Positions 36,001-50,031 of a DNA stretch of 64,000 nucleotides are shown piece after piece. The stretch covers positions 124,001 to 188,000 of the forward strand of contig JAQFVV010006645.1 in assembly GCA_028023455.1 (NCBI GenBank). The letters run 5' to 3'. Positions within the stretch are counted from its first letter, which is position 1. Each line of letters starts with the position of its first letter. A program made the translations under genes and the position numbers. This DNA is from Epiperipatus broadwayi (taxonomy: Eukaryota; Onychophora; Udeonychophora; Euonychophora; Peripatidae). The notes below the pieces were generated by a model. The model was given only the letters and a program-made list of their open reading frames with translations, had not been told where the DNA came from and made no database searches.

Positions 36001-36350
36001 AGGCATTCATATGTGTTACTGTTCCACTCTATTAAAGTTACACTACAGCCATCATTCACTATTGTATTTTCCTAACTTTATTTCATACTACAAATATTCT
36101 TGACATTTAACAGTATTCAATATTTTTTTGACCTAACTACTATACTACCACCTCTTTTTTCTTTTTCTTTTCTATTTATACCCTGCCATATAAGTCTTAC
36201 AGTATATGTTCTTCTTCTTTTAGATATGTTTTCACAACTGGTAGTACCTTAAGCTCTTTATTTTTAACTGCTTTGTTTAATTACAGCCAATTTTCTGCTC
36301 CCCTACCACCTTGCATATTCAAATATCCAATTTTAATAATTTTTTCTTTC
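33090..36350 (-). pseudogene. LINE ORF2: endonuclease and reverse transcriptase (broken)
   Basis: The endonuclease opens with KIGYLNMQGGRG, an L-N-x-Q-G start typical of the exonuclease-endonuclease-phosphatase fold. It continues with NGHIKEIDNLNN (the D-x-N block reads VNGH), TWSRNN, then an IDYVLV-type block reading IINYVLVEK, and NDHNFF in place of SDH. RT blocks are VFIDIDKAYDRVNKNRLW, VGLRQGC, LFLLYLKEMERTIERLG and SLFANDAFLC. The last has Asn for the first catalytic Asp. The C-terminal part gives CKLCKEGIENIKHLLIECKC. Main frames are at 35957-35685, 35736-35323, 35314-34997, 34672-34259, 33968-33618 and 33299-33090. It normally nicks DNA and copies its RNA there; this copy cannot. Confidence 0.85.
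33428..33476. repeat. small inverted insertion in the LINE TA run
   Basis: TAGTATGGAGAGTAA (33444-33458) is an exact inverted copy of LINE sequence TTACTCTCCATACTA (33502-33516). It is framed by TAACGA and TCGTTACA and sits inside a TA run that is uninterrupted in the 19.2 kb LINE copy. It looks like templated sequence from a strand-switch, or a tiny hairpin insertion. Confidence 0.6.
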
Positions 36351-36389
36351 CTAGCTACTTTTTATAAATTCTTTTGACTCTTTCTTCGC

Positions 36390-37508
36390 CATTACATTTA
36401 TAAATAATTTGTTTACCATTAATTTTACAGATCCATTCCCTCTCTACATTCTATTTTTATTTACATGAGCTATTCTTTGATTATTTCTTACATCCCATCC
36501 ATTCTTCTTTCTGATGACACTGCCATTTAAAACCCCAACCCCCTTTATAAGCTTCCTGAACTATATTCTTTATAAATTCACTTCCTTGTTTTTCTAAGTG
36601 CAATCCATCTTCACTATATAATTTCCTCTTTCTAATAAAAGTTCACACATCCATAAATATAACATCATTTCTTTCACACAATTTTTTCAATCTCATTTAT
36701 AGAACATGCCCTATGTAACATATACCTCTTGTCAAATTTTGGTAATAATTCAACTATTCCTACTCTTGCTTTTATCTTACTCAAATTCCTAATGAATTCT
36801 ATGTACTCATCCATTACTCTCTCTCTCTCTCTCTGATGGCTCTGACAAATTATTAATCCCTACCATAACATACCTATCTCTACTCCCTTGCTTTTTACCT
36901 TATCTGTAATATCCCTAATTCTAGCTCAAGGCAAACATACTCTTATGTACCTGTTTCTATTTTCCCTTGTAATTATATCTTCAATTTCTCTAATTAGTGA
37001 ATCTCCTATTAATACTGTCTCATATTCTACTTTGCCTACTTCATCTATAACATTTTCTACCACCTTCTGGACTTCTTTATCTACTTCTTATCATTCCTAT
37101 TTAACAATTCTTTTATCTGGTCACATTTCAGCTCTACCAATTTTAATTTTACTTCTACATCGTTTACCTCTTTGTCTGTCTTACTTATTCTTTGGTTAAC
37201 CATTTTCATTGAACCAGTAATTTTTCCATCCATATCTCTTGTCACTTCACTAAAACAATATTCTATCCTATCTTAGTCATTTACATTTTGTTCTATTTTA
37301 CCTGACTTTCTCTTTAAACTGTCTACACTTGAAACCACTTTTTCACTTCTTTTATCACATTTGCACACTGTCTGCATAACCATAAACCTGTTACATCCTT
37401 CCTTAAGCATTTCAAGTGATAAACCTCATTATCTATGGTACACTCTGCCATAGCATGCATACTTCTTTCTGACCATTATATCTTTGGTGTGATACATATG
37501 CAAACCAT
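36390..37508 (-). pseudogene. LINE ORF1: PHD finger, coiled coil, SGNH esterase (broken)
   Basis: A start at 37508 opens MVCICITPKI; PHD-finger signatures follow: YHLKCL (37422-37405) and WLCRQC (37391-37374), the H-x2-C and C-x2-C ends of the C4HC3 pattern. A charged helical stretch comes next (VNQRISKTDKEVNDVEVKL). The esterase has its nucleophile block VLIGDSLIREI (Ser in GDS at 36998-37006), a GINNLSE block in place of the usual G-x-N-D, and the Asp/His block EDGLHLEKQG (DGLH at 36599-36610). GDS and DGLH are about 136 codons apart, normal for SGNH folds. Stops and frameshifts near 36930, 36860 and 36645 break it. In CR1-like elements this protein is thought to bind RNA or lipid; function here is lost. 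Confidence 0.75.
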
Positions 37509-38139
37509 ATTCCTTATTTTTGAAGTCACCTATACTATATTTAACTTTGTGATTTCTCTTTTACTCTTCAAACCCCTTTACACAAAAGAAAAAAAACTTT
37601 ATTTTCTTTCAATGGTAAAAGATAAACACATGTTTCCTGATCATAGGTTTCAAAACATTATCTTTTTTCTCAAATAAATCACTTCCTTTCTTAAATTAAA
37701 AATTCTTAGTAGCAAACTTATTAAAAAATCAACTTAATCTTATGTACAACTTACTTATAAAATCTCCTACACTAATACACACACAAAATGTTTTTTATTT
37801 TATTTCTATATTTAAAATGGCTAAATGAAACACTTTCTAAACATTAACAATTTCCAATTTTTCCTAACCCAATTAAATATATATCTCTTGATCACAATTT
37901 TCTCTCCACTTTCACACAATAAACAGACAGTCTTCGTAGCAATAATCTCAGATCATTTGCAACAGAAAAATATAAACTTTAACTTAACTTGCAGAACAGA
38001 ATTGTCATGTCAATACAGCAAGGCAACCAATTTAACAGTAAGATATTCATCAACACCATCTGTGAATAAATATAACAACCACTTGTAAATATAACAACTA
38101 CTTGTAAAAGAATATCACCATTCCAATTCCAAAAAAAGC

Positions 38140-41100
38140 TGTTTTAGAAATGTTTTTCAATGCATGACTAAATCTAACAACCACAAATATGTTCACATGT
38201 AGAAAATGCTTGTCCATTTATCTGTTTGTTTGATATTTTATGCTGTTGTCTTTTAATTTCTTCAGCAGAAAAATTTTCTTTTTTAAAATACTTCAACACT
38301 ATATCTTTGCCATATCTTCCCAATGGAAACAATCAGCATTACACATTTCTACCATGCTCAAGTTTTTATAAAATATCCTTTTAGAAAGCCTTGCACTGTT
38401 TATTTATTTTACATGTCCAATCCAAGGAAGGTATGATTTTATAATAGTGAACTTTTATAGTATTGTTTCTAACAAGTTGAAGAAATTATTGTTGGCTCTA
38501 TGATTTTGCTATTGTGTTTTAAAAAATTTTTTAAATCATCCTTAAATAAACTTTTTCTAATGCTTCTATATTGGTGCAATAAAATGTCCAAGTCTTTCAT
38601 ACAATAAATTAGGTAAAATAATAGCTGTATATGCAGCTAAATTAGTAATAATAATTATTGTCTTGCGAGGAAGTACTCTATTTTTTAACTCATTAAACCC
38701 AGCAACAGCACTTTGAAATCTGTGCTAAACACCAAAATCTAAATTCACATTTCTTCCTATAAAACTACCAAGGTATTTAAATTGGTTTATATTTTCAAGA
38801 TGATAACTATCCAAGATAAAAGTGAAGATTTTATTTTTCCATCAGCAACTAATAAAGAACGTGAGGTTTTTTTTTTTATCATTAAGTATATTCTGTAAAT
38901 TATCATTTTAGCTTGCAAAAATCTTTAAGCTGTCTTTAAAGAGTCTCAAAAACAACTGTCATAAAAAATGAGAACAATATTGAGAAAAATACACATCCTT
39001 GTTCAAGCCCAGTTATCTTGTCCAATGACTGAGATTCCACCTGTAGTAATAACACTTTATCACATTCTATCATGTGGAAGTTTATATGATAAGAATACAT
39101 TTTGATGGACAACCAACTAATTCATAATAGAGACTTGTTCAGTTTAGTGAATCGAATTCCTTGACCAAATCAATGGAAACAATATATTAAATCATTTTTT
39201 GTTCCTGACACTTATATTGCATTTACTTGGCAATTAAAAACATTTCTATATTGCTTGTGAATTGTCTAAAAACATATTTAGCTTTTGGTAACTATTCATC
39301 TGTGACTGAATCAATTTATACAACAGAATCCTTGAATGTACTTTTGCTGTATTGGATATAATGATATTGTATGATAACTGCTTCAATATTATTTATTATC
39401 TTTGTTTTAAAAAAGGGAACAGTAGAAACATCCCTAATATTGGATGACACAATTTCATGTGTCTATATATTCCTGAAAAAATCCAATATTTTTGAAGCTA
39501 TCACTACCATATTTTAAGATTTTTCCAGATATTTCATCAGGATCTGAAACCTTTCCATTTTAGAGAATACAAAGAATTGGTTTAACTTCAATTGAAAGTG
39601 AATATCTTTGTCCAAATCTACATGAGTAGATAAGACAGATATATCATTAAAAGTCATTATTTGTTATCTCAATTCTTGTACCTTTATTTAAAAAATGATC
39701 AAAATACTTCTTTCACCAGTTCAAAATATCATCATCCTGTGAGAGTCCAATTGCTGGATTTAATAGGATTTTGATATCATTACTCAGAATCATTTGTTGG
39801 TTTGGTTCATTAAAAAGATAAAGTTATCACAATTGAAAAAGTTCTGTATTTATTTGCACTCTTAATCCATCAATCATTTTTAAATCTTTATGTTATTCAT
39901 ATAGCATTTGTCTTCAGAACCCTCTATTTAATAATAAATAGAGGATTTTAAAGATCCATATTTAATGTATTGTTCTTCCAATCAGAAAATCACATTTTCT
40001 TTTAATGAAATTACAATGAAAATTATTGTCAGAAAATTATTCAAGATTTTCCCTGTTTTGTGAGTACAAGTAGATTTGTATCCATTACATACTCCTTAAA
40101 AATATTCCATGTTTTAATAATATGACAACCCTGGATGTCCATAAAAGAAATTTTAGTGTTTAATAGTGTTGAAATTTAGTATATGATGTAAATTTTTCTA
40201 AATAATGAATATCAATTTTTTTAATATAATTGAAATAAGATATATTTTAATGCATCTATCATTTGAACCTTGGAACACATTAATCTACAATCATTTCAAT
40301 AATTTGCACTTGCAAGTACTCCTGTAATATGAACTCTTGTGCTTTAATTCTTAACTATAATGTAATCTATTAAATGCCATTGTTTTGAACATTTATACAT
40401 TTATTTCTTTTAGTTTTTTTTTTTGTTTAACAAAGTGGTCATTCTATGTTTTTGTGCCAAAATTCAATAACTACAAACTACTGCAGCACCCATATCATTA
40501 TTTCTGATAACATTTAGCAAAAATCTACTATTAGTACCAGCCTATTCAATAAAGTCTTTAAGAAGCAAAAATTATAATGTTATGTCTGAATTCTCTGAAT
40601 CTAAGGTTGGAGCATTAAATGAACATGGGTTCTATTGTTCAATGAAATTTTTGTTAGCATTATCTCTTTATTGGTATAATGAGAAATTCTAACAATAGAA
40701 GATACTAAATTAGACTTAACAGCAAATCCAAAAGACCTTGCATTCTTTTTTCATTGACTTGTACACCCTTACAAAAACATTATAGCCATCTAAGACCTGC
40801 TATATCAAACTTACATCTTGGTAGCTCCTTAGCTGTGAGTACAGTCTTCGATTCTGCTCTTAAAGAATTTGTATCAAGTAAAATTTGCACATTCCACTTA
40901 CCTTACTTATAGGGAAAAATAGATTTATAGTATTTATCTCTAGTACAGCAATTACTTTCTGTTTTACCATTTCTACTAATGTTATGATTATTATTTTATA
41001 ATAAGTAATCCATTAGGCATGACAAACTAATCAGGCCACTTTTAAAATCCCATTTTGTAGATCCTTTACACTTTTATGTTAGGCAGGAAGATCCCTATTA

Positions 41101-41260
41101 GGACTCCCTAAACATACAATATTTGCTTGTTGAAACTTCTTTCTTTTTAATACAGTTCCAATCAATCTCATTAGTGATTTTATTGCCTCAAGGAAAAATT
41201 ATATCTAAGATCTATTAATCTGCTAAGCCTGGCATCATTATTTTTTCTTAGTTTTCAAGA
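38140..41260 (-). mobile_element. decayed LINE with endonuclease, RT and C-terminal C2H2 motif
   Basis: Minus-strand translation across many frameshifts recovers the order endonuclease to reverse transcriptase to C-terminus. Signatures are QWHLIDYIIVKN (near 40380, the endonuclease I-D-Y block), PDEISGKILKYGSDS (near 39530), GLEQGCVFFSILFSF (near 38990, the RT Q-G block), NQFKYLGSFIGRNVNLD (near 38780) and a C-x-H-x-C-G-x...H remnant near 38180, which corresponds to the C2H2-type end common in this group. No frame of useful length survives. The motif style (KQGCV-type RT, HLIDYVIV-type endonuclease) differs from the CR1-like copy at 33-37.5 kb; I do not assign a clade. Confidence 0.75.
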
Positions 41261-41614
41261 GTTTAAATTAAAAAAAGGGGAATTGGAATCAAAAATGTTG
41301 TGTGCATAGTTAAAGGATGAAAATGTGTTTGCACTAAGATGCAATCCCATTATCACAGTTAGTATAGGAAGATGATCAATGTTCTGACCTCATTATGACT
41401 GAGTTTTACATTAACTTAAGTGACTGAAGAGAAAATACTATTTTCCTTGGAAACAGTAATTAGCTTTTGATAAGCCAACATCCTGTACTTCAAGATAGCA
41501 GGAGGTACTACTGGTCAAAAATTGTTTAATATTTATTTAGTTAATATTCAGATATGAAGGTTATTTCATTATTTTCCATCTTTTGAGATTGTCAATAACA
41601 TGAAAGCAGAACTT

Positions 41615-41618
<4 letters not shown>

Positions 41619-41708
<90 letters not shown>
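41619..41708. repeat. (TA)n microsatellite
   Basis: About 90 bp of uninterrupted TA between GAACTTGGTT and GTGACCTGTG. Confidence 0.95.
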
Positions 41709-41712
<4 letters not shown>

Positions 41713-44700
41713 CCTGTGCTATTGCACATTGTCCTATTCAACTGCTTAACTTATGTGTTCATACTATTTAAAAAAGAAAAATAAATAAGAGAAGAGAAAA
41801 TGATAAAATGTATTATAAAAAAATAAAATATGTAAGGATTATGCTATCTAAGTTTTAGTTTGATATATTTAATATTCAAGTAATTATAAGTACTAAATAT
41901 AAAATTTGTAATGACTTAAAATTATTAGAATGCTTTTAAGATAAAAAAAGGGGGGGGGGGCTTAGTTTATGCTTGGTTTTATAGAAAATGAAAATTGAAT
42001 AAAGTTATAAATAATATGGTTGAGTATAGTTAATTTTCATGCTTAAAAATTATAAGCTAGTTAGTGGATTTATTTATATCATAATATCATTATTAAATTG
42101 TTTTTTCAAGTTGATTCAGAATTTATTTAAGTTATTATATTATTAGAGTTCACAATATTTACATAAAGTTAATGTATTTAAAATAAATATTAAAGTTAGT
42201 TAAAAATGCACAAAGTAACTATTAAACAGAGTAAATTAGAAAGTATGTAAAGTAAGTTCCTGTATGTGTTTGTATGTGGGTTACTAAAATGTTATTTGTT
42301 ATAAGTAAAGTTAATTTTAGTTAATTATTTTACCTAAAAATAAATGAATGATTAATTTAAGATTCAAAGTATTTAAAATAAATCAGTTTAAGAGCTTCCA
42401 ATAAATTAAAGGTGATAATTTAAAATAATAAATGTCTTATTTATTCTATTGTTTTATTTGTTATTAATTACATAATAAAAGTAAAGTTTCAACTTTGGAA
42501 AGTTTTAAATTATCTTGTGGTAATTAAAAATAGATCAATATTATATAATAATTTATTTCCATTTTGTCATTTACATATTTTTAATAGAGGTCAGATTTTT
42601 AAAATTCTTGTTTTTTGTTCCAAGAATCCTCATCCCAAGAAGACAGTAATATTGAATTTTAATGTTTTTAATTCTAAATTTAAAAGTGTTAATTTTGGAA
42701 AATTTTTATTATTTCTTAAATAACAATACATTGGTAAAAGAATAATGTGTTGATTTTTTTCTATGCCTCAACCTAATCTAAAAGCTTCTAAAGAAAGTAA
42801 CAAAATGCCTAAAGAAAATTGTTGCCTTTTATTAATTAATTTATCCAACCATGTCTGAGCAGAAAGTTAGAGTGAAAAGGTAATATGTTTTGCATTATTT
42901 TTTAAAACCACAATGAACATTGTACTGGACCATTCCTATTTTATATTTCATATTTTTTACTAAAGTAAAATACAAACTAACCATTGAGAGACTTTTTAAA
43001 TTTAATTTAAAGAAAAAAAATGCTTCAACAAAAATTGACCTTAGTTAATTTTAAAATGTGCAACTCCTGTCGATTTAAGTGATAATTTCATTTTTTAAGT
43101 GTTATTTTGATAAAGATTTTAAAATGCTGACTTGCCTATTTGATAAAATAAGATGAACTTTATTTTGAGATAACTGTATTAATGTTTTCAAGAGAATGTT
43201 TAAAATATAAAATAAGTGAATACATTATTGGAAGTTTTATGGAAAAGATATGACTTCAATGTATCACAATGATATGGAATGTAAAAAGGAACTATTTACA
43301 TTTCTGATTTTTAAAATGAATAGTGACTTTTTAATTGCTGTAATTAAGTGCTCTTAATTAAATAGAATACTATTTTAAAAGAAGTATTTAAAATGTTCTT
43401 TAAAAATGAAGGAACTATTAATTTTTTATTTTTGAACATATAACCATGGACAAATTTAAACAAGATATTTCTAATAATGTTTGCTGCTAGAAGTATATAT
43501 ATATATATATATATATTCAGACAAGGTATAGTTAATTCTTTGAATAAACCTATGAGTAAATAAATGGATCCAAATCTTATGCAGAAATTGTTTGTTAAAT
43601 GTTACTATTTTGTATCATTTGTCTCTAAAAGATCATAAGTGCTTTATTGTTGCAAAAATGTGATATACAGATGTGTTGCTTTTAAAAATAATTCTCTGGC
43701 AAGAGGACATTGTTTTCCGATGTTGGATAACTCACCACAGAAAGACTCAGATAAAGAGCTATGGGTGTTTTTTTAAAATAATAATTTATATCTTATACTA
43801 TTTTAATATTATGCCAAGGTGTTTTCTTTAATTACATAATATAATTATGCATTTACTCTTATGATAGAGATGGTAAAATTATACATTTTTTTCTTTCTTA
43901 TTGGCTTAAAGTCAATTATGAGGTATATGTGTCCAGGTAAAGATACACATCTCTTTACATTTATGAGTAACATTTATTAATACTTTATTTATTTTCTTAT
44001 GTAAGTAATATTTACTAAGGCAATAAACCTTTAAGCATGTGTGCTTGAAAATATGAAGGTAGGGACCTCTACAAGTCTTAACCACAAGCTTACTCTTTGG
44101 AAGAAAAGAGGGGAACCCACAAAAGGAAACCCCTTCTTTCCTTATGAGTAAACAGCCAATATATGGTTTATCAGAAGCCTGTAATAGTTTTTAAATACTA
44201 TAATATAATAATTTTATTATAAAGTTTTTCATATGACAAGATATTTATTATGTTATTTACGTCTACTTTAGTTTATAAAATTTTGTGTTGTTTTTATTGA
44301 ATATGTATGTTTCTTATTAATTGCAAATTTTTATTATGCTACTTAAAGTATTTTATAGTCATCTGACTTGCATTTATTTGTTGGTTTCATACATTGTTTA
44401 ATGTATGTATTTTAGAAATTGAAAATTTATTTCTCTAATTTTTTCAGTGATAATTTTTTTTATTGTGCCATGATTTTGCCTGTGATAGTGTGTGGCTTTA
44501 TTAAATGTTGTGTCTTAATTATATTGTAATTTGGAGGATTTGAACATGTTCTCCTCAATGTTTAGTATTTATTTCTCATAAGAGGATTATATTTCTATAT
44601 TTTATGATGATTTTTATGCTTAGCCATTGTAGCTTGATCCCTAGAGAGAATCTTTCCCATGGTATATATTCCATTTCCATGTGTTGAGACCTTGTCCACA

Positions 44701-47700
44701 CATATTTATCTGAGAAAAGGTGTTGGAATATACCATTATTTCATTTCAATTGTGTAGTTAGATCGAAGCTTTTCTCCCTCATGAAGATATTTAGTTACAT
44801 TTCACCATGTAAAGTGAAGTTATGGATGTTTTAAGATTGACATGGCAGTGATAAGGTAGAATTTTGAAATGTATAGTTGCTTCCGGGATACTCTTCTATC
44901 CATAGCATTTAGTTAAGTGAAGTAATGTATTTATTGTACTGTTGTGCCTTTCCAGCAGTTTACAAGCTAACCAACAAATAGGTTAATGTGTGGATAGCAT
45001 AATAAGACATGCACATATCATTATCACCATCCAGAAGTAATTTGCAGATGGATTGGTTAGACAATTAATGAGTTAAGTAATTTATTATGTGGACATGGAC
45101 AAAATCTAGTATGTTGTGTGCATGGCTTCTGAAATGTTCTTTCATATTTTTATTAAGTAAATAATGCCAGATAATAATTTTTTATTTGTGTTTTATATGA
45201 CAATTAATATAATCTTAACACTTTGCTGGTAAAAATTCAGCTATCTGTTAGTTAGGATTTAAGCTTTTCTAACTTTTAGTGTGTTTTGTAAATGCTATCA
45301 ATAGACTATTATAAGTTAATATGATAAGCAATAGTAACTTATTGGACAAAAAAGTGTATCTTAGTTATATTTTGTTTTATTATGTTTTGAAAGTTTTTAG
45401 TAAATGACTATTTTATAAAAATAGCATAGCTAGAAAAATATTAAAAATAAGTTAGCAAAATAGTTAAGTAGTCTTACTTTAAAATGAGTGTGTCATAAAG
45501 TAAATCACACAAACGTTTTGAGAATTCTTGCAAGTGTGTAGGCGACTATGCCATCAATTATTTTTATTGCATCCTGTATAATAAAACAGCACCTATGTTT
45601 GCAGATGACCTTTCTTTGGCAAAAGATATAAACAAATTTTTTAAAATGTAAAAATGTTAAATGTCAACAAATGTATTTATTTTTATTATAATTTTGTATA
45701 TATATGATTTCTTGGGTCCTAAATTCTTAATTATGTTACAGAAATCTTGGTAAATCAGATAATAAATTTTATAAGACACAAATACAAAAACTTAAAAAAA
45801 TACAAAAGTTGCATATGTATTACAATTCCAAAGATTGGAGTTGCATTTGAAAGAATTGAATATTTATTAGATTTTATTTTGAATCCATTAATACATTTTA
45901 GTCTACATATTATTGATTATTTTAGAAAGAGTATATTATTTTAGAAATTGATTTCAAATTGTATTGTCAATGAGTACTAGAATGATATAAATGGTACCCT
46001 TTCTTTCTAGATACTCGAATACCATCCTGGGTGAAAGACTTTAACTTTTCCAAATTTATATTTTTTTAAAAGATGCTTATTAGTGTGATTAAACATTTTT
46101 TTAATTAATTGTTGTTATTATTATAATATATTGGGATACATTAGCTTATAAGAGAATTGTATGTATCCTGTAGTCTACTAGGGTGTCATTTATTTATTCA
46201 ACAATATAATATAATAATTAATATTCAAAATTAGTAAAGAAAGAATCTTGAGATCATTATAAATTATTCCATGATTCTTCAAATTAATTTTATTATAGCA
46301 AAAGTCAACAATATGGCATTAAAAAACTAATTATAGTTCATTGTACTATAAGAAAAGTACATTGGTTTTTATTCTAGAAGAGTATGTCAGATCAGATCAT
46401 GGCAATAAAATGAATTGGTGATTAATATTTGTTTCTTAAGTTATTTCAAAAAGATATAATAAAAGAAGTTCATTATAAGATTTTATATCACATGCAAATT
46501 CTTATACCATTTGGGGAATGCATCTAAATATAGGGAAAGTTGCTCAATTTGAAGAGTAGTGTATAAGAATGAGTGAGAATTTCTCTTCTTAATCTTCAAC
46601 ATTATAATAATATGTATTTATCATTAGTTTAAATTCCCTTGTATTTTAATGCATGTTTCTGAAATAAATTTTACTATAACTAATGACCCACTGAGCTTAG
46701 CCATAGTATTTCATCATCATCGGGATGGTGGAGACATTGTTATTATCTCTGATAGTTTTATATTTAGCTTAGTATTCAATTCACTTTTTGTAAAGTTAAT
46801 ATATATATATATATTCTTAAATCATCAATCATATATTCTTGAAATATGGGTATAAAGTTATCTGAAAGAGACAGATACTTTAATTTTTAAAATATATATC
46901 TGAACTAGGGATAATCTCTCATTTCATAAATGATTAGTGTCAATGTTGTGAATGTCAGTATTTTGCCACATGTAAATCAAATTATAATATTTGTAATATT
47001 TCTTAATTCTCTAAAATTATTCTCAGTAAAATAAATCTGATGATCAGTTGTTGTGAAAGTTGTTTGATTATTCAAATGATGATGAATTGAATATAGCATT
47101 CAGGTAACCAATGACCATTTTTACTTAGTTCATCTGACAATCAGTCCATATCAACTCTATTACTATATTACACCACATTTATTCAAGATTAGAATTCAAC
47201 TTATTCATTGTAGTTTTTGAAAATTGTGTATAACATTTGCAATATATACTCATTCCTATAGTTATTCCAATGATTTTTCTTTTTAAAAAATGACATCTTC
47301 AAACTCTACATCTTCACAAGAACCACACAATCCTAAAAAAAAAAAAAAAAATCAAATAATTTTTAAAACATATAGACCCTATATTTTAAAATGTTTCCAG
47401 ATGTCATATCAAAACCTGTAACTTGTCTTTTTTTTAAAAGATTATTTTATCAATCAGGAATTTTCTCACATTTAAAGGATTCAATGATATAAATATATCA
47501 TTAAATGTATTGCTCTAAATTATTAGATTATTCTTTCAAAGATATTAAAATTACCATCATATATGGATTTAATATGACTATGAAATAGTTTTTTTTTAGG
47601 TTTACATATTAGTTTTCTATACTTCAGTAAATATCTAAAGTGTCACTACCATAAAATGCTTATTTCTTTCATTACTAAGACTTCTTTGTTAGTTATTAAA

Positions 47701-47970
47701 CTTTTATCTCTAAATTTTTACTATTTTTTATTCTACATTTATTTTATTACTAAAAGAAAAAAAAATATAGCAAATTGTTTTAATCAATTTGCAGATGATC
47801 CAATTATTGCCTTAGAACAAATTAGGTATTAAAAATGAAATATTTGCAATTTGGAAGTATTGAAATTTGCTGTTTATTACAATTTCTTTTTAATTTATAA
47901 TGAAAGTGAGATTATAATAGTTTCTATTGAAACAGTAAGATTCGCATTCGAATCTTAAGTTTCACCATTT
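41709..47970. other. AT-rich non-coding stretch; minor simple repeats only
   Basis: Contains a G10 run at about 41951-41960, a TA run at 43496-43515 and an A-rich run at 47334-47350. Open frames of 65-68 codons at 42517, 45747 and 46649 are Lys/Ile/Phe-rich and not protein-like. I see no inverted repeat of note or recognisable coding relic. Some GC-richer patches (44060-44140, 44640-44900) may be old repeats I cannot name. Confidence 0.5.
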
Positions 47971-48332
47971 CTATCGTCTCTCACCAACCACTCTATCCTA
48001 CCCAAATTTAAACTTTTTTGGTATCGAATTGTGTGTGTAGCAATAATGAATAAATATATGCAAAATCCACCATAAACACACACACGTTTCGATAACAAAT
48101 TTAAAGCAATAGATAAAAATAATTAATGTAATTTGTATTTTTTTTTTAGTATATAAAAATATATAATTTTAACCATTTATTTTAAATTATAAAGTTCATT
48201 ATTTATTGCTTTGTTTAAATTTAAATAATAATTTTAGAAATCTGATTATAATATTTAATTAAAAGTAAAAATAATCGTATGTTCCCTTTTGTATTTCAAA
48301 TTTTAAAAGTAACGGTTGGTGAGAGATAATAG
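47971..48332. mobile_element. MITE-like element with short terminal inverted repeats
   Basis: The left terminus CTATCGTCTCTCACCAACC pairs with the right terminus GGTTGGTGAGAGATAATAG. An inner pair, CGAATTGTGTGTGT (near 48024) with ACACACACACGTTTCG (near 48085), is also inverted. The interior is AT-rich and non-coding. No target duplication was settled. Confidence 0.55.
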
Positions 48333-50031
48333 ATTAATTAAAAAAAAAAATTCCCTAAAATATAATTACCAAAAATGTAAATGTAAAATTAAATGTGAAC
48401 AATAGTAAAGCAGCTTTCTATATAAATTAAACATATAAGAATATATTGATTATCCTTGGGGCAAATGATTGAATCCAAAATAAAATATAACAAAAGGTAA
48501 AAAGATAAGATCAAGAAAGGAGAACATTTTTGACTTTCTCAGAACTTTCAGTTGAACTTTAGCTATGCTCTTGATCAGTTGAGAGTCTCCAAATATATAT
48601 ATATATATTGATTTACTTGCCACAGTATGCGTGAGTAGAAAGCGCCAAAGACTATTCTCCCTGGAGATGGTCAATTGTCTGCCATGAACCTACGCCCATG
48701 CCTTCCATAAAATCAACCAAAAGGATCTGCTGCCCACAATCAAAAAGCTGCTGCTGCTATTCAAATGACTAAATCACCTAAATGCTGGAAAGAATTGCTA
48801 CTGCTGGAATCATGAACAATTTGCTATTGACCACTGATTCGGAAAACATCGTATAAAACAGGTACCTGTGCCCAAGCTCTAGAGTACTATACTAATATCA
48901 CACTATAGCTCATTCTTTATATAACTTATAAACCATAAACTGTAAAATTCTCATTTGTAAAACTATAAATTTAATAATTAATTTATTACGTAAAATTTGT
49001 TAATAATCTAGCTTACCTAATTCTATCTTTCTTGGGTACGCATTTCTAAAATTTAGTTATATTATTTAATTATTGCATGCTTAAAAGATTTCTGACCAGA
49101 CCTCGCCAAGTTTAAATTTATTTTAATCAAGATGGATGCCATCTTGTCCAGTGGCTTCTTAATATATTTCTTTTATATACTGTTGGATAGTCCGCTCGGA
49201 AATCTCCATAATTTTCTAAATGCTTCATTTATTGTAATGCGGGGGTCTACTATTTAGCAAGTGGCTGGCATATTAGTTATTAATACTCACCCAGCCTACC
49301 TATTGTTTTATATTTTATTAAATTTTTAAGTAATAATTCAGTAAATTACATTTCTTTGAGAGTCACAAACGTTCTTTATTAAATGTTGATAATGTAGGGC
49401 TGAGTTATAAAAATATATTTCAATCTTAGCAGAAGATTTCATAAATTATACATGTGTTATGTTTTAGAGACACGATGATCTATTATAAGCCTTGGATGCT
49501 CTAGATTCTTTAGGATTTAAAATAATCCCAGTCGTCCTACAAAAGCTGACAAATGAATGTCCCGTAGGACTTGACAACTGTCACGCAGCCCGGAAGTAAT
49601 CATGGCATGAACCACTTGCCCCTGGTTATGCTTATGTGACATCTTATCTCTTTGGGCCTATGGAAACACCAGCCCATTGTTCTAAACTCATCCACAGCTT
49701 CACAGTTTCAATATACTGCCATCCTTAAATCGCCTTTCTAGACATACCACCTGTTTCTTCATATTAACTTTATATTCAATGTATAACTCCGTCTCTGCAT
49801 TAGTGACATAACTCACTCTCAAATAAATGTTTGCCCATAGTAATTAGTAAATATCTTTAATTAAATAAACATGTCTGCCACTATGATTAATCCTACTTTA
49901 GACTCTTGCATTGCAAAGGTATAAATCCCGAAGGCATGCTTTTGAAATACAGTACTTGCTCGAGAATTTTAGGTAGCTAGATTACATCAGCCAAATAAAT
50001 ATCTCTTTGTAATATATATATATATATATAT
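48333..50031. other. unassigned non-coding stretch with GC-richer patches
   Basis: Segments at 48640-48900, 49090-49260 and 49500-49750 are less AT-rich than the surroundings and look like old interspersed repeats. I could not match them to another copy in this window. Open frames are short; the 74-codon frame at 48674-48450 runs through a TA repeat. A short TA run ends at 50030. Confidence 0.4.

Larger units (their letters stand above)
32990..37510 (-). mobile_element. CR1-like non-LTR retrotransposon, near full length, inactivated
   Basis: In 5' to 3' order on the minus strand: ORF1 with PHD-finger and SGNH-esterase signatures (37508 to about 36390), an apurinic-type endonuclease (about 36350-35690), a Lys-rich linker, reverse transcriptase (about 34990-34150), and a C-terminal zinc motif (33299-33090). 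PHD and esterase domains in ORF1 are known from CR1-like elements, which is the basis for the clade name. Frameshifts and stops are frequent, and the catalytic box reads FAND instead of F/YADD. An internal TA run carries a small inverted insertion at 33428-33476. The true 5' end was not located. Confidence 0.85.

Noticed and set aside
36888-37199. 103-codon plus-strand frame rich in Leu and Ser
   Set aside because: Antisense to the esterase region of the LINE ORF1, where recognisable SGNH motifs are on the minus strand.
45747-45944. 65-codon plus-strand frame
   Set aside because: AT-driven composition with no motif, context signal or second copy.
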